64,000 bases of DNA from Methanosarcina sp. 2.H.T.1A.6 (GCF_000979455.1 NZ_JJOY01000030.1:1-64000), one strand, 5' to 3'; counted from the first letter of the stretch, positions 17,967-28,805 are shown. Made by a program: numbers and translations. Notes: generated by a model from the letters alone, not told the origin.

Positions 17967-19310
17967 ATGACAGGAAATCCCTTATCAAAAACCCCTATTG
18001 TGATGACGATTGCAGGCTCGGATTCAGGAGGAGGAGCCGGAATTGCTGCTGACCTGAAGACCTTTGCCGCATTTGGAGTTCACGGTACCTGTGCCATAAC
18101 TTCCGTAACTGCCCAGAATACAACAGGAGTTCTTAAGACATTTGACCTTGCCCCTGAAGCTGTTGCAAGCCAGATCGAAGCTGTCTGTACGGATATGAAT
18201 ATCAAATGGGTAAAGACCGGAATGCTTGCCTCATCGGAAATCGTAAAGGAGGTTGCAAAGCAGGTAAAAAAGCACAGACTTTCCCTGGTGATCGACCCTG
18301 TCATGGCTGCTGAAGCCGGAGGAGACCTCCTGCGAAAAGAAGCGCTTTTGGTCCTTATCGAAGAACTGCTGCCCCTCTGTAAGGTTACGACTCCAAACGC
18401 CTCTGAGGCAGGTGCAATTGCAGGAATTCCTGTCAAAACCCATGAGGATGCAAAACTCGCGGCAAGAAAAATTGCAGACCTTGGAGTTGAAGCCGTTATT
18501 GTTACAGGAGGGCACCTTGATGCGACTGACCTGCTCTATGAATCCGTTTCCGGCACCTTTACCCGCGTTCCCGGAACTTTTGTCAGAGGAGGAACCCACG
18601 GCTCGGGCTGTACCTACTCTGCATCGATGACTGCCTGCCTTTCCTATGGGAACAGTCTGGAAACCGCTGCCAGGAAGGCAAAGAAATTCGTGGAGCAGGC
18701 AATCCAGAGGAGCCTGCCTGCGGGCAGAGGAGCGGACCCTGTAAACCCCCTCGGAAAGACCCTTGAGGAAAAAGAGCGCTACCTTGCCCTGAAGGATGTA
18801 AAAGAAGCGGTATCAATCCTTGCAGACAACCCTGAGTTTGCAAAGCTCATTCCTGAGGTTGGATGTAACATAGGAAGGGCAATTCCGGGCGCCCGAAACT
18901 ATGAGGACATTGCGGCTGTGGACGGCAGGATAGTAAGGTACAGAGGAAGGACAAATCCTGTTGGATGTGTTGACTTTGGAGCCAGCAGGCATGTAGCAAG
19001 GGTCGTTTTTGCAGCTCTTCGCGAGAATCCTGACATCAGAGCTGCCATGAATGTAAAATATTCAGAAGAGATCCTTGAAGCCTGCAGGGAAATGGGGCTT
19101 GAGATTTCCTCTTTTGACAGATCTAAAGAGCCTGAAGAGGTCAGTACCATGGACTGGGGCACTTCTGAGGCAATTAAAGAATACGGAGGAATGCCTGAAG
19201 TAATCTATGATGAAGGAGGAATGGGAAAAGAACCTATGGTCAGGCTTCTCGGTCCGGATGCTTCAGAGGTTGCAAAAGTTGCAGTGAAACTTGCCGGAAG
19301 ATTGAGATGA
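17967..19310 (+). CDS. thiDN: bifunctional ThiD-ThiN (HMP-P kinase / thiamine-phosphate synthase)
   Basis: A 447-residue fusion acting in thiamine synthesis. Residues 8-265 are ThiD (ribokinase-like fold; [16 protein letters not shown] near 17-32, anion-hole motif GTHGSGCT near 212), which phosphorylates hydroxymethylpyrimidine phosphate. Residues 275-447 are ThiN ([34 protein letters not shown]), which in archaea replaces ThiE by joining HMP-PP to the thiazole phosphate. This fused form is standard in archaea. A strong AGAGGAG site precedes the ATG. It is transcribed alone; a 12-base tandem repeat and a GC-rich hairpin follow its stop codon. Confidence 0.95.
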   Translation: MTGNPLSKTPIVMTIAGSDSGGGAGIAADLKTFAAFGVHGTCAITSVTAQNTTGVLKTFDLAPEAVASQIEAVCTDMNIKWVKTGMLASSEIVKEVAKQVKKHRLSLVIDPVMAAEAGGDLLRKEALLVLIEELLPLCKVTTPNASEAGAIAGIPVKTHEDAKLAARKIADLGVEAVIVTGGHLDATDLLYESVSGTFTRVPGTFVRGGTHGSGCTYSASMTACLSYGNSLETAARKAKKFVEQAIQRSLPAGRGADPVNPLGKTLEEKERYLALKDVKEAVSILADNPEFAKLIPEVGCNIGRAIPGARNYEDIAAVDGRIVRYRGRTNPVGCVDFGASRHVARVVFAALRENPDIRAAMNVKYSEEILEACREMGLEISSFDRSKEPEEVSTMDWGTSEAIKEYGGMPEVIYDEGGMGKEPMVRLLGPDASEVAKVAVKLAGRLR

Positions 19311-19313
19311 CAA

Positions 19314-19377
19314 CTGTAATCAACAATCATAATCAACAATCATAATCAACAATCGTAAACAACAATCGTAAACAACA
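19314..19377. repeat. 12-13-base tandem repeat after thiDN
   Basis: Five copies of AATCATAATCAAC and its variant AATCGTAAACAAC begin directly after the thiDN stop codon and run into the terminator-like hairpin. Confidence 0.85.
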
Positions 19378-19378
19378 A

Positions 19379-19412
19379 CCGGCGGAAAGCCGGCACACGT
19401 TTTCTTTTTTTC
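19379..19412 (+). terminator. terminator-like hairpin after thiDN
   Basis: CCGGC GGAAA GCCGG forms a short GC stem-loop, followed by CACACG and a T-rich run (TTTTCTTTTTTTC). Its position 70 bases after the thiDN stop codon fits a transcription end. Confidence 0.5.
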
Positions 19413-19548
19413 GTTTCCGTAATTTCGAGGGTGATTCTAAGATTCACAAAGTATAAAGGTGTGGTTTGGAGTTCAGACATGCAAAACAGATAACGCTTAA
19501 ATACATCAAGGTACGATTTTGTACAGAAATAATGTGAAGGAGATTTTC

Positions 19549-20847
19549 ATGGAACAGACAAAGATTATCCTTGATGAAAATGAGATGCCGAAGAAATGGT
19601 ACAATGTCCTTTCCGACCTTCCCACTCCAATTGATCCATCTCTTGACCCCAGAACCTGGCAGCCTATAAGCCCGGATGCTCTTGAGCCTATTTTCCCGAA
19701 GGAACTGATCAGGCAGGAAATGAGCAGCGATCGGTATATTGATATTCCCGAGGAAGTGCTTGATATTTACAGGCTCTGGAGACCAAGCCCCCTATTCAGA
19801 GCCCATCAGCTGGAGAAAGTTCTCAAGACCCCTGCAAAGATCTATTATAAGTACGAAGGAGTTAGCCCTGCAGGCAGCCACAAAACAAATACCTCCATTG
19901 CCCAGGCTTACTATAACATGAAAGAGGGTACCGAGAGGCTCACAACAGAGACAGGAGCAGGGCAGTGGGGAAGTGCTCTTTCTCTTGCCTGCAACTACTT
20001 CGACCTCGAATGCAAGGTCTATATGGTCCGTTCCAGTTACTACCAGAAACCTTACAGAAAATCCCTCATGACCCTCTGGGGAGGAAATGTAGTGCCTTCC
20101 CCAAGCCCGGATACGGAGTTCGGAAGAAAGATCCTGCAGGAGCAGCCTGACACCCCAGGAAGCCTCGGGATTGCAATCAGTGAGGCTGTAGAGGATGCAG
20201 TAGCCCACGAGAACACAAAGTATTCCCTTGGAAGTGTGCTTAACCACGTTGTACTCCATCAGACCGTAATAGGCGCAGAGTGCAAAAAGCAGCTTGAGCA
20301 GGTCGAAGAATACCCTGATGTGGTTATCGGGTGCTGCGGAGGAGGAAGCAACTTAGGTGGAATTGGGATTGAGTTCATAAAAGACAGGCTTGAAGGAAAA
20401 CACAGTGCAAGAGTGGTCGCAGTCGAACCCTCAGCCTGCCCTACCCTCACAAAAGGAGAGTACAGGTACGATTTCGGAGACACTGCCGAGATGACACCCC
20501 TCCTTAAGATGTATACCCTCGGCCACAAGCATACGCCTCCTGCTATCCATGCCGGAGGACTCCGCTACCACGGCGACTCTCCGATCATAAGTAAACTCTA
20601 TGCCGAAGGGCTTATGGAAGCGGTTTCATATGACCAGCAGGAAGTTTTTGATGCAGCCGTACAGTTTGCCAGGACGGAAGGAATAGTGCCTGCACCTGAA
20701 TCTTCCCATGCTATTCGCTGTGCAATTGATGAAGCCCTTGCAGCCAAACAGACGGGGGAAGAAAAGACCATTCTCTTCAACCTGAGCGGGCATGGTCACT
20801 TTGACATGGCTTCCTATGACAAATATTTCAGCAGGGAACTTGTCTGA
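19549..20847 (+). CDS. trpB: tryptophan synthase beta subunit, TrpB2 type
   Basis: A 432-residue PLP enzyme that makes tryptophan from indole and serine. The PLP Lys is in [11 protein letters not shown] (Lys112). [10 protein letters not shown] supplies the conserved catalytic Glu and [10 protein letters not shown] is the phosphate-binding loop. The N-terminal extension ([13 protein letters not shown], then WQPISPDAL) marks the long TrpB2 class, which typically stands apart from trpA and may salvage free indole. No trpA is nearby, in agreement. I used the ATG at 19549, which has AAGGAG six bases upstream; upstream in-frame codons lack support. The gene is monocistronic. Confidence 0.95.
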   Translation: MEQTKIILDENEMPKKWYNVLSDLPTPIDPSLDPRTWQPISPDALEPIFPKELIRQEMSSDRYIDIPEEVLDIYRLWRPSPLFRAHQLEKVLKTPAKIYYKYEGVSPAGSHKTNTSIAQAYYNMKEGTERLTTETGAGQWGSALSLACNYFDLECKVYMVRSSYYQKPYRKSLMTLWGGNVVPSPSPDTEFGRKILQEQPDTPGSLGIAISEAVEDAVAHENTKYSLGSVLNHVVLHQTVIGAECKKQLEQVEEYPDVVIGCCGGGSNLGGIGIEFIKDRLEGKHSARVVAVEPSACPTLTKGEYRYDFGDTAEMTPLLKMYTLGHKHTPPAIHAGGLRYHGDSPIISKLYAEGLMEAVSYDQQEVFDAAVQFARTEGIVPAPESSHAIRCAIDEALAAKQTGEEKTILFNLSGHGHFDMASYDKYFSRELV

Positions 20848-20943
20848 AATAACCGGGGATAATAAAGAGCATAAGCTAAAAAACACACAAAAAATAAAGC
20901 CTGAAATATACGTGCTAACATATACGGGCTAAAACGTAAACTG

Positions 20944-20970
20944 CCCCTGGGCTAAAAACCCGGGGGTTTT
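20944..20970. repeat. IS200/IS605-like hairpin (element A) after trpB2
   Basis: CCCCTGGG (20944-20951), loop CTAAAAA, CCCGGGGG (20959-20966), then TTTT. It resembles element D at 50369 (CCCCTGAG / CTAAAGA / CTCAGGGG) and could be a decayed end of an IS200/IS605-type element. It would also work as a terminator for trpB2, 97 bases upstream. Confidence 0.55.
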
Positions 20971-21147
20971 ACGCTTTGTTCTATAAAGGTTAAAGAGTAT
21001 AGAATCGGACAGGTATGCCCTTCAGGTGTCCTGTGCTTTTTAGAGAAAACGTTTTCCAGATAATGTGTTTTTTAAAAATGTTTTTATACAGATATTTCCT
21101 TGCACCGTGTTACTGGTACACTCTGGCTGCACTTTCAATAAAGCTTA

Positions 21148-21555
21148 TTACTCAAACTGCTTTCTGTTCAGGATATAAAGGATCATCTTTGGGCTGAGCT
21201 TGCTTTCCTTCGTTATTTTTTCGGAAATATTTTCGTCCGGAACTCCTTCTGCTTTCATCTTCCTTATTTTACTCATTACTGAAGGAGGGACGGTGTAATA
21301 CTCGTTTATGTCCTTTCTGTGCCCCCATACATCTCCTTCAATCAGCTGGATCTTTTGCATTCCCAAAAACATCTCCATAGACTTCGAAATCGTCTTTTGA
21401 TATGATTTCGGAAGCTGGACTATTTCGAGCCTCGGACAGATTTCAACAAGCAAGAAAATATCTTTATTTGAAGGCCTGAACGCAAGGTGAATTACCTTTT
21501 CGTTCGGGTTTAAGGAGAGAATTTCATCTCTTGAACTAACAACTCTTATTTTCAT
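21148..21555 (-). CDS. DUF1699 family protein (copy 1)
   Basis: A 135-residue protein of a family found mainly in Methanosarcina and relatives; function unknown. Shared blocks with the copies at 22328 and 32428 are RVVSSRDEI at the N-terminus, LNPNEKVIHLAFRPSNKDIF, IVQLPKSY, LLEGDVWGHRKDINEYY and the helical C-terminus SKLSPKMILYILN. The last 50 residues look like a helix-turn-helix-sized helical unit, but no regulatory role is proven. GGGGAATGGT precedes the ATG. The gene is separate from its paralogue at 22328 by a 772-base spacer carrying IS-like hairpins. Confidence 0.85.
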   Translation of the reverse strand: MKIRVVSSRDEILSLNPNEKVIHLAFRPSNKDIFLLVEICPRLEIVQLPKSYQKTISKSMEMFLGMQKIQLIEGDVWGHRKDINEYYTVPPSVMSKIRKMKAEGVPDENISEKITKESKLSPKMILYILNRKQFE

Positions 21556-21922
21556 ACCATTCCCCAGACCCTAATTAAGTTTAAGAATTAATAAAATAAG
21601 TTATACGGCAATATTTAAAAATGTTTCTCTGTTATGTATGAAAGGTTTGTTTTGTAGAACAAGATATATTTAAAAAAGAGAGATATGTAAAAGCAAAAAT
21701 AAAAATATAGAAACAAAAATGCAGGATTTAAGGCATAAAAAACAGCTTAATTTTTATATAGAGATCATATAAATATAAAAATATAGTAATATAGAAATCA
21801 ATAATTTTTTATGGAATTGATATAAACTGAAACTCTTTGACCGTCGCACCCGTCTGTTAAAATAATTTTAAAAAAGTAAAGATAATAGCTACACAAAAAA
21901 GTAAACATAATAGATATACAGG

Positions 21923-21986
21923 AAGTCAACTACCCTCTAAATCTAAAGATTTAACGGGTTTCATACTAAGGTTTTATGATTTAAAG
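21923..21986. repeat. IS200/IS605-like end (element B)
   Basis: AAGTCAACTACCC (21923-21935) leads into a hairpin, TAAATCT-AA-AGATTTA (21938-21953), flanked by CCC and GGG, then GGGTTTCATACTAAGGTTTT and ATGATTTA. The tail is shared with element D at 50369-50415. GTCAACTACCC next to a hairpin is the usual look of an IS200/IS605 terminus. No transposase gene is nearby. Confidence 0.6.
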
Positions 21987-22146
21987 GGGAGAGTACGAGC
22001 TCCTTTACATCTCGATGAAAAAGAACACCGTATTTGATTAAGGAAAATAATTGAGAAAAACATAGGCAAATTAGAGAAAATATTATTACGGCTGAGAGTT
22101 CCACCCCGTAAACCCCTTCAAAAAATAGATCTGGAAATATATGGAA

Positions 22147-22185
22147 AACTTTTTAAGACAGAGTCTTAAAAAGTTGACTACCCCC
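22147..22185. repeat. 13-bp inverted repeat plus GTTGACTACCCCC (element C)
   Basis: A perfect inverted repeat of 13 bp (22147-22159 and 22163-22175, loop AGA) runs into AAGTTGACTACCCCC (22171-22185), a variant of the AAGTCAACTACCC motif in elements B and D. It may be another decayed IS200/IS605-type end. Confidence 0.6.
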
Positions 22186-22264
22186 TTCAGTTAAGTTATC
22201 CTTCACGGGTGTACAGAAGAAAAACCGATTTGCCCCGAAAAGTTATGATTGAAAGGGTAGATGA

Positions 22265-22341
22265 ATCCATGCTTCAGGACAATTCCATGCTTCAGGACAA
22301 TTCCATGCTTCAGGACAATTCCATGCTTCAGGACAATTCCA
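22265..22341. repeat. 18-base tandem repeat overlapping the DUF1699 3' end
   Basis: Four direct copies of ATGCTTCAGGACAATTCC plus a partial copy. The last copies contain the stop codon and final codons of the DUF1699 gene on the minus strand, so the repeat grew from the gene end outwards. Confidence 0.9.
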
Positions 22342-22741
22342 TGTTTCTTTTGCTCAGAATATAGAGTATCATGTCCGAATTAAGCTTGCTTTCTCTCGAA
22401 AGCTTTTCGGCAATCATCTCATTGGAGAAACGATCGGCTTTTAATTCCTGAATTTTCTCCATAACATTCTGAGAAACATTGTAGTATTCGTTAATGTCTT
22501 TCCGATGTCCCCATACATCCCCTTCAAGGAGATTAATCTTCTGCATTTCCAGGAACATTTCTATTGACTTTGAAACAGTCCTTCTGTAGGATTTAGGAAG
22601 CTGTATGGCTTCAATTTTAGGGCATGTTTCGGCAAGCATGAATACATCCCTATTAGACGGCCTGAAAGCAAGGTGGATAACCTTCTCATTCGGGTTTAGG
22701 GTAGGAATTTCCTCCCGTGAACTAACCACTCTGATTTTCAT
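22328..22741 (-). CDS. DUF1699 family protein (copy 2)
   Basis: A 137-residue paralogue of the proteins at 21148 and 32428, with the same blocks (RVVSSREEI, LNPNEKVIHLAFRPSNRDVF, IQLPKSYRRTVSKSIEMFL, GDVWGHRKDINEYY). Function unknown. The ATG at 22741 follows GTGGGGATTAAT, and the same GTGGGG or GGGG leader precedes all three copies. A GTG four codons earlier is less likely. The C-terminal four residues (MELS) are encoded inside the first unit of an 18-base tandem repeat, so the natural end may have been remodelled. Confidence 0.85.
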   Translation of the reverse strand: MKIRVVSSREEIPTLNPNEKVIHLAFRPSNRDVFMLAETCPKIEAIQLPKSYRRTVSKSIEMFLEMQKINLLEGDVWGHRKDINEYYNVSQNVMEKIQELKADRFSNEMIAEKLSRESKLNSDMILYILSKRNMELS

Positions 22742-22844
22742 ATTAATCCCCACTCTCCTTATTTAAAAATTAAATCTTTTTTATTTAAATATCAAATTTT
22801 GTTTACGCATTTACATTTTATATACATATCGACTAGCAGAAATA

Positions 22845-24137
22845 TTATTTAGAGGGTTTGTACCCGAAACGGGTTCTAATAGCATCAGCATGTGCCTGCA
22901 GACCTTCTTCCTCAGCTAATGCGATTATAGTTTCTTTCAGACTTTCAAGCCCACTCTTACTGATTTTCTGGATACTTGAATATTTAAGAAAGTGGTTGAT
23001 ATTCAGACCGGAATAAATCCTGGCATATCCTGCAGTGGGAAGCACGTGATTGGTACCGGAGGCATAATCTCCAACCGGAACAGGAGCATAGTTCCCTATA
23101 AAAATCGATCCGGCATTTTTAATCCTGTCAAGTACGAAATCGGAGTCTTCCACCATAATCTCCAGGTGCTCAGGAGCGAACTTATTGCTGAAGTCAATGC
23201 CCTGTTCAAGAGAGTCTGCAATCAGGACTGCTGCATTTTCAAGAGAAGCTTTTACAATCTCAATTCTTGCAGTGTTTTCAGCCTGAACAAATACCTCTTT
23301 ATTTACAGCTTCTGCAAGAGTCCCGGAAGTGGTCACAAGCACCGAAACTGCACTCGGATCGTGTTCTGCCTGGGCTATGATATCCGAGGCAACCATGACA
23401 GCATCGGCAGAATCGTCTGCCAGGATAAGAACTTCACTTGGACCCGCCGGAAAATCAATCTCGGCAACATCCCTTACCTGCATTTTGGCAGCTGTCACAA
23501 AAACGTTTCCAGGACCTACGATTTTATCCACCTTCGGGACAGTTTCGGTTCCGTAAGCCATTGCCCCTATTGCCTGCACGCCTCCAAGCTTGAAGACCTT
23601 ATCTGCCCCTGCAACTTTCGCAGCAGCAAGCGTAAGAGGATGAACAGAACCGTCAGCCCTCGGAGGAGTGCATACGATAACCTGTCCGACCCCCGCAACC
23701 CTGGCAGGGATTACTGTCATCAGTACTGTTGAAGGATAGGAAGCCCGGCCCCCCGGAGCATAGGCACCCACACTTTCGAGGGGTGTTGCCTTCTGCCCCA
23801 GAATAACCCCGGGTTGAAGTTCCATAAACCAGGTAGTTTCAGGCATCTGGGCTTCATGGAAAGCCATGATATTTGCTGCTGCAGTTTTAAGGTGTCCCAT
23901 AAGTTCAGGACCGATACCTGACAGGGCTTCTTCAAATTCCTCCTCGCTTACTTCAAAATCAGCAAGTATAACTTTATCAAACTTTTCGGTATATTCCCTG
24001 AGCGCGGAATCTCCCCTCGTGCGCACATCAGAAAGTACGGAGGAAACAGTTTTCCCAACATCTGCAAGCCCGGACCCCCGGGAAAGTAATTTCTGCATTT
24101 CAGCTTCCGAAACATCAGACAATTTTTTGAATAACAT
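22845..24137 (-). CDS. hisD: histidinol dehydrogenase
   Basis: Catalyses the last two steps of histidine synthesis, oxidising L-histidinol to histidine with two NAD+ on a zinc enzyme. The 430-residue protein has the family length and motifs: [21 protein letters not shown] in part, the NAD-binding region, [16 protein letters not shown] near the middle, and the zinc/substrate segment [10 protein letters not shown] with AQAEHDPSA. The C-terminus has [14 protein letters not shown], which carries active-site residues. The ATG at 24137 was chosen because homologues start at MLFKKLSDV; an in-frame ATG 11 codons upstream exists. It is not in a his operon here, which is usual in Methanosarcina. Confidence 0.95.
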   Translation of the reverse strand: MLFKKLSDVSEAEMQKLLSRGSGLADVGKTVSSVLSDVRTRGDSALREYTEKFDKVILADFEVSEEEFEEALSGIGPELMGHLKTAAANIMAFHEAQMPETTWFMELQPGVILGQKATPLESVGAYAPGGRASYPSTVLMTVIPARVAGVGQVIVCTPPRADGSVHPLTLAAAKVAGADKVFKLGGVQAIGAMAYGTETVPKVDKIVGPGNVFVTAAKMQVRDVAEIDFPAGPSEVLILADDSADAVMVASDIIAQAEHDPSAVSVLVTTSGTLAEAVNKEVFVQAENTARIEIVKASLENAAVLIADSLEQGIDFSNKFAPEHLEIMVEDSDFVLDRIKNAGSIFIGNYAPVPVGDYASGTNHVLPTAGYARIYSGLNINHFLKYSSIQKISKSGLESLKETIIALAEEEGLQAHADAIRTRFGYKPSK

Positions 24138-24353
24138 TGTGACCATCTCTGAGATTACCTGGTAAAACATGATCCAAATTGATCAATAAGTTTGGTATAA
24201 GCCTTGTATAAATGATATAATCTGATATAATCTGCTTTCATTAAATCCCTGATCTCATTTAATATTTTACCTCAGGTTCCGGGCATAAAAGAACAAAAAA
24301 TAAGAATTCTGTCCTGTACAACCATATTAGCTATATTAGGTCGTTCTTTTTTA

Positions 24354-24381
24354 TAGGGCCGCCAGACAAGCTGGCGGAGGC
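24354..24381. repeat. 28-base hairpin repeat, copy 1
   Basis: TAGGGCCGCCAGACAAGCTG continuing GCGGAGGC, with stem CCGCCAG / CTGGCGG. Almost the same 28 bases occur at 51211-51238, again preceded by a T-rich run. The two flanks are otherwise different. Confidence 0.8.
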
Positions 24382-24506
24382 GCTTATATTGACCCGTGAA
24401 TTGGAAACGGTTTTTTGGAAAAGGATTGTATTCAGCCCCGGGAATATTTCTCAAGTGTATTGTTTCTCGTAACTGAAGCGGCGTTTTATCGGGCACCTTT
24501 TATCTT

Positions 24507-24606
24507 TCGGGCAGGCTGGCCTAAGCCCTGCGCGGCGCAAAAGAAGAAAACTGAAAGATTTCCTCCGGGATTCCGGAAGAGACAAACCGATTAATCAGGA
24601 CACCAA
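24507..24606. repeat. dispersed intergenic repeat, copy 1
   Basis: About 100 bases with two conserved ends: GGCAGGCTGGCCTAAGCCCT plus GCGCGGCGC at the left, and TTCCGGAA ... ACAAACCGATTAATCAGG at the right. It pairs with copies at 31281-31380 and 40096-40196. Confidence 0.65.
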
Positions 24607-24652
24607 TAAGTGAAAAATAAAAAAGGAAAGATCAATGATCATAAGGAAAAGA

Positions 24653-26845
24653 TCAAAAATCATTGATTGTCTTCTGCCATTCAGGAGAACCTTTTTCAAG
24701 AGATCGGGCATCAAGGGCTTCGGGCACTACATCTCTTCTTCCGATCTGCTTGAAGATCCTTGCAGCAATCTTCGGCCCTACAAGAGCAGCCACCTGTTCA
24801 GGAGAAGCCTCTGCAAGGTCTGCTGTGGACTTGAAGCCTGCCTCATAAAGTTTCCTTGCCCTTACACGTCCGATGCTCCTGATGTCTAGCAGCCCCATCA
24901 GTTCAGGGCCTGCGCCGTAATGGATCCGTTTTTCAAGTTCTGCCGCTTCTTTTGCCCCTTTCAGGTCAAGGAGTCTGGCAAGCTGGGCAGCCACGTGCAT
25001 GATCCACTCGGCAATGTCTGCAGTTGCACGGATGTCTCCTTCCCCTATGTTGAATTTTAAACAGAGCTCATTTTCAGGCTTTTCATGGATCCAGTCCATC
25101 AGCAGGAGAGCGGTCTTTACCTCGCTCAGGAACCACTCATACTCAACAACATTGAAGGGGCTTGGAACCTTTGAGAACTCTTCTGCATGTGCCATCACGT
25201 AATCATTGATATCCTGATAGTCCTGGCTCCGCATATACATCAGGCGCATATCAGGCGTACTGCAGACCAGGTGCAGGAGAGTAAGCTCGGTAAGAGTTCC
25301 GGCTTCTCTTAGACCCTTTGCAATAAGGGATGCGGAAAGTGGGTCAATATAGAGCCTGGAAACAAGTTTTCCGAAACCCGTGGAAATAAGGGAATCGGAA
25401 TCCTTCTCAAGCATTCCCTCCTGCCGTAAAAAGTTCAGGCATTCATCCACAACCGTGGAAAGCCCGAAATTTGAGTACTGGAAAGCGAAAAAAGTCGCCT
25501 CCAGAAAATCCATAAGTTCTTCCCTTGTCCGGGCAAATCCGTTCGAGATAGTTGAAAGCACGTGCGTCCTGAGAGCGTTTTCCGTCCCAAGCTTGGACCA
25601 GATATCCTCGGCTCCGGCTTCAATATATTTCTCAAAAAGGAAAACCAATTCCTCGGATGTTTTTGCAAGCAATACAGCCTCTCCGTAGGGATCAAGCCTC
25701 GGCCTTCCGGCTCTTCCTGCCATCTGCTTGTATTCGAGCACCGGGATAGGCTGCATGCCTGCTTCGGAAGAATAACGCCGATAACTCCTTATAACTACAC
25801 GCCTGGCAGGCAGGTTCAGCCCTGCTGCAAGGGTTGGAGTACTTGAGATAAGCTTTATGAGCCCTTCCCGAAAGCCGGCTTCTACAAGCTCCCTCAGAGG
25901 GGAGGTAAGGCCTGCGTGGTGAAATGCCGTCCCTGAACGAATGCAGGCTGCAAGAACTGAGGAGGTATCGGTTTCACTGTTTTCCAGGACCTCATCTGCA
26001 ATCCCTGCAAGAGCTTCCCTGTCTTCTGCGGAAAGAGTCTTTTTAACTGCAGAAGTCGCTTTCTTTGCAAAGCCCACGCAGTTTTTCCTGCTGCTTTCGA
26101 AAACAAGGCACTGTCCGCCTTCCTTTAGGGTATCGAGCACAAGGTTTATGGCTTCATCTTTTGTGGGCTGCCCAACAGGTTTTTCCCTGTCCCTGCAGAA
26201 GAAAGTCCCGTTAAACAGTACCCCCTCCATAAGTTCGGTGGGCCTCCATTCGCTCAACACAAGTTCGGCATCAAGCCAGGCTGCAAGCTCATCGGCATTC
26301 CCGACTGTTGCCGAAAGTGCAAGGATCTGGCAGGAAGGGTTCATTTTCCGAAGCTTTGCCAGAGTGACCTCAAGGGTGGGCCCCCGGTCAGCAGAATCGA
26401 TAAGATGGACTTCATCTGCCACAACAACCGAGATCTCCTGCATCCAGGCAGTCTCGTTCCTGAGCAGGGAATCGGTTTTTTCCGATGTGGCTACAATGAT
26501 GTCGTTAATGCCGATTCCTTCATCCCGCCTGTCATAGTCCCCTGTTGAGATCCCGACCCTGATTCCCAGTTCGGAGAACTCCTGAAACCGCCTGAACTTC
26601 TCGGAAGCCAGAGCTCTCAGGGGCACGATATAGAGTGCCTTTCCTCCTGCGAGCACGGACTTCAACATTGCAAGCTCTGCAAGCAGAGTCTTTCCCGAAG
26701 CCGTAGGGATTGCAGCAAGCAGGTTTTTCCCTTCAAGCAGTCCCTTTTCAACAGCCTCTGCCTGGGGAGGATATAGTTCAAGAATCCCGGAGTTTTCATA
26801 AAAGCGCTTTACTTCAGCGGGCAGGTCGAGACTTTCTATCTTCAT
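24653..26845 (-). CDS. hel308: ATP-dependent DNA helicase Hel308
   Basis: A 730-residue superfamily 2 Ski2-like helicase of archaea, acting 3'-5' at stalled replication forks and related to human HELQ. The Q-type N-terminus (YPPQAEAV) is followed by Walker [11 protein letters not shown] (44-53), Walker B DEVH (144-147), [14 protein letters not shown], and motif [12 protein letters not shown] winged-helix and ratchet domain follow, and the C-terminus has a helix-hairpin-helix domain ([20 protein letters not shown], then [18 protein letters not shown]). Length matches the family. It stands alone; the ABCE1 gene upstream on the same strand is 193 bases away. Confidence 0.95.
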   Translation of the reverse strand: MKIESLDLPAEVKRFYENSGILELYPPQAEAVEKGLLEGKNLLAAIPTASGKTLLAELAMLKSVLAGGKALYIVPLRALASEKFRRFQEFSELGIRVGISTGDYDRRDEGIGINDIIVATSEKTDSLLRNETAWMQEISVVVADEVHLIDSADRGPTLEVTLAKLRKMNPSCQILALSATVGNADELAAWLDAELVLSEWRPTELMEGVLFNGTFFCRDREKPVGQPTKDEAINLVLDTLKEGGQCLVFESSRKNCVGFAKKATSAVKKTLSAEDREALAGIADEVLENSETDTSSVLAACIRSGTAFHHAGLTSPLRELVEAGFREGLIKLISSTPTLAAGLNLPARRVVIRSYRRYSSEAGMQPIPVLEYKQMAGRAGRPRLDPYGEAVLLAKTSEELVFLFEKYIEAGAEDIWSKLGTENALRTHVLSTISNGFARTREELMDFLEATFFAFQYSNFGLSTVVDECLNFLRQEGMLEKDSDSLISTGFGKLVSRLYIDPLSASLIAKGLREAGTLTELTLLHLVCSTPDMRLMYMRSQDYQDINDYVMAHAEEFSKVPSPFNVVEYEWFLSEVKTALLLMDWIHEKPENELCLKFNIGEGDIRATADIAEWIMHVAAQLARLLDLKGAKEAAELEKRIHYGAGPELMGLLDIRSIGRVRARKLYEAGFKSTADLAEASPEQVAALVGPKIAARIFKQIGRRDVVPEALDARSLEKGSPEWQKTINDF

Positions 26846-27038
26846 TGAAAACCAGAAACTCCCACATAAGATAAAAAACTATTTTGAAACCACGATACCA
26901 GTGCCAAAAACTGCTTTCCTGCAAAAGGTTGAGGCCCCCTTTTAAGGGAACCCCGGAGTTTTTCAGGATATTCTTTTCAGAATATTCAGTGGAAAATCTG
27001 GAAAAACTCAGTCTTTTACAGAATAGTCTTTTACAGAA

Positions 27039-28805
27039 TCAGTCTTTTGCAGAATAATAGTAGTTTCCGCTTTCCTTCTGCTCCCGGTCAAGCCTTGATC
27101 CAAGGTTGTTTACGCGTGGGCGCCTCGTCTCTTCATCTCTGCGGAAGGTAATGCTCAGGTTTTTCAGGAACCTGTTCATACCGCTTTCCATACTGAACGG
27201 GCCGTGAGCCTCACCGTATACCGAGGGCTTGCCTTCAAAAACAAGGAGGCGCTGGCTGAGCAGATCTATCATATAGATGTCGTGGTCAACGACCATAGCT
27301 GTCTTCTGGTTGTTTTCGGCAAAACGGTTTATGACTCTGGTGACCATGGAACGCTGCTCCACATCAAGGTGAGCACTTGGCTCGTCCAGGATATAGAGGT
27401 CTGCTTCCTGGGACAGGCAGGCGGCAATCGCTACCCTCTGCAGTTCTCCACCACTGAGGTCTGTAAGCAGGCTGTCATAGATCCTTTCAAGCTGGAGTGG
27501 GTTTGAGATCTCAACCTCATAATAACTGGTCCCGAACCGCTTAGAAATACCTCTCAGGAAGTCCTGAACACTCACAGGAGTATCTGCTTTAATGTACTGA
27601 GGCTTGTAGGAGATTTTGACCTCGATTCCGGGGTCCCCTTCTTCAGGCTTGATTTCTCCTGCCAGGACTTTTACGAAAGTTGACTTTCCTATTCCGTTAG
27701 GGCCAACTATCCCGAGCACTTCCCCTTCACGCAGGCTTCCGCCTGTTGCTTTGAGGGAGAAGCCATCGCCGTACTTCGTTGAAAAGCTGTTAAAAGAGAC
27801 CGCAGACTTAAACTGGGCGTCTTCTCTTGGAGGATGGACCTCGAACTTGATAGCTTCCGGCCGGATCCTGATATTTTCTTCAGGGAGGTAGCCTTTAAGG
27901 TACTGGTTGATCCCTACACGCACACTTTTCGGAAGAGTAATCACACCAAACCCTGCAGGTTCACCATAGGCGATATGAATTACGTCTGTGAGCATATCCA
28001 GGACTGCAAGGTCGTGCTCGACTACAAGCACTGCCCTATCCTTTGAAATATCCTGGATAAGGCGGGCTACGTTAATCCTCTGGTAGATATCGAGATAGGG
28101 GCTTATTTCGTCAAAGAAATAGAACTGGGCATCCCTTGCCGCACAGGCTGCAATTGCAACCCTCTGAAGTTCTCCACCACTTAATTCCGAGATTTTTCGC
28201 TCGACTACGCCTTTCAGGTCAAGATAATCGACAAGCTCATCCATAACCCCTCTTTCATCGGTTTTTTCAAGGAGCTCTGAGGTCTTGCCTTTGAAAGCTT
28301 TAGGAATCAGGTCAACGTACTGGGGCTTTTGGGAAACCTTTACCTTTCCGTCCACAACGGCTTTGAAATAGTCGTGAAGTGCCGTGCCGGAATAGTGTTC
28401 GAGTACCGTATCCCAATCTCCTTTCTCCTGCCCGAAATTGGGGATCAGGGTTCCGGAAAGGATCTGGACAGAGGTACTCTTCCCTATCCCGTTCGGACCC
28501 AGAATACCGGTCACCTTTCCTGTCCTCGGCACAGGAAGCCCGAAAAGGGCAAAACCGTTTGTCCCGTACCTATGAGTGGGTTCCTTCAGGGCTTCAGGAA
28601 GCCCTATGATCATGATGGCATCAAAAGGACATTTGTTAACGCATATTCCGCAGCCCACACAGAGTTCCTCGGAGATAACCGGCTTTCCGTCGGCTTCAAA
28701 AACAATGGTCTCGTCTCCTGTCCTGACTCTGGGACAGTACTTTTCGCACTCCTTGCTGCACCTTCTGGGCTGGCACCTATCTTTGTTAAGTATAGCTATT
28801 CTCAT
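27039..28805 (-). CDS. ABCE1/Rli1 ribosome recycling factor
   Basis: A 588-residue twin ABC ATPase that splits ribosomes into subunits after termination. The N-terminus carries two [4Fe-4S] clusters: CQPRRCSKECEKYCP and CVGCGICVNKCP. Two nucleotide-binding domains follow, each with a GPNGIGKST Walker A, an LSGGELQRVAIAAC signature and a Walker B (QFYFFDEISPYLDI; DLYILDEPSAHLDV). A hinge domain and the usual helix-loop-helix insertion in NBD1 are present. GGGGACTATT precedes the ATG. Length and domain order are normal, and the gene is essential in all archaea studied. No operon partner is seen. Confidence 0.97.
   Translation of the reverse strand: MRIAILNKDRCQPRRCSKECEKYCPRVRTGDETIVFEADGKPVISEELCVGCGICVNKCPFDAIMIIGLPEALKEPTHRYGTNGFALFGLPVPRTGKVTGILGPNGIGKSTSVQILSGTLIPNFGQEKGDWDTVLEHYSGTALHDYFKAVVDGKVKVSQKPQYVDLIPKAFKGKTSELLEKTDERGVMDELVDYLDLKGVVERKISELSGGELQRVAIAACAARDAQFYFFDEISPYLDIYQRINVARLIQDISKDRAVLVVEHDLAVLDMLTDVIHIAYGEPAGFGVITLPKSVRVGINQYLKGYLPEENIRIRPEAIKFEVHPPREDAQFKSAVSFNSFSTKYGDGFSLKATGGSLREGEVLGIVGPNGIGKSTFVKVLAGEIKPEEGDPGIEVKISYKPQYIKADTPVSVQDFLRGISKRFGTSYYEVEISNPLQLERIYDSLLTDLSGGELQRVAIAACLSQEADLYILDEPSAHLDVEQRSMVTRVINRFAENNQKTAMVVDHDIYMIDLLSQRLLVFEGKPSVYGEAHGPFSMESGMNRFLKNLSITFRRDEETRRPRVNNLGSRLDREQKESGNYYYSAKD

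Larger units (their letters stand above)
21556..22327. other. spacer rich in hairpins and IS200/IS605-like ends
   Basis: No gene is visible in this 772-base region between two DUF1699 genes. It contains element B (21923-21958), element C (22147-22185) and the 18-base tandem repeat at the 3' end of the second DUF1699 gene, each listed separately. The region is strongly AT-rich. Confidence 0.55.
24138..24652. other. spacer with two dispersed repeat elements
   Basis: This 515-base spacer lies upstream of hisD and downstream of hel308. It carries the 28-base hairpin repeat (24354-24381) and copy 1 of the dispersed repeat (24507-24606). The hisD promoter should lie near 24180-24250, where several TATA-like stretches occur. 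No gene is seen. Confidence 0.5.

Noticed and set aside
24272-24496. Minus-strand 74-codon frame near the hairpin repeat
   Set aside because: Its only similarity (a short LRQLxWRPY stretch) to a frame at 51156-51392 comes from the shared 28-base repeat, not from a protein family.
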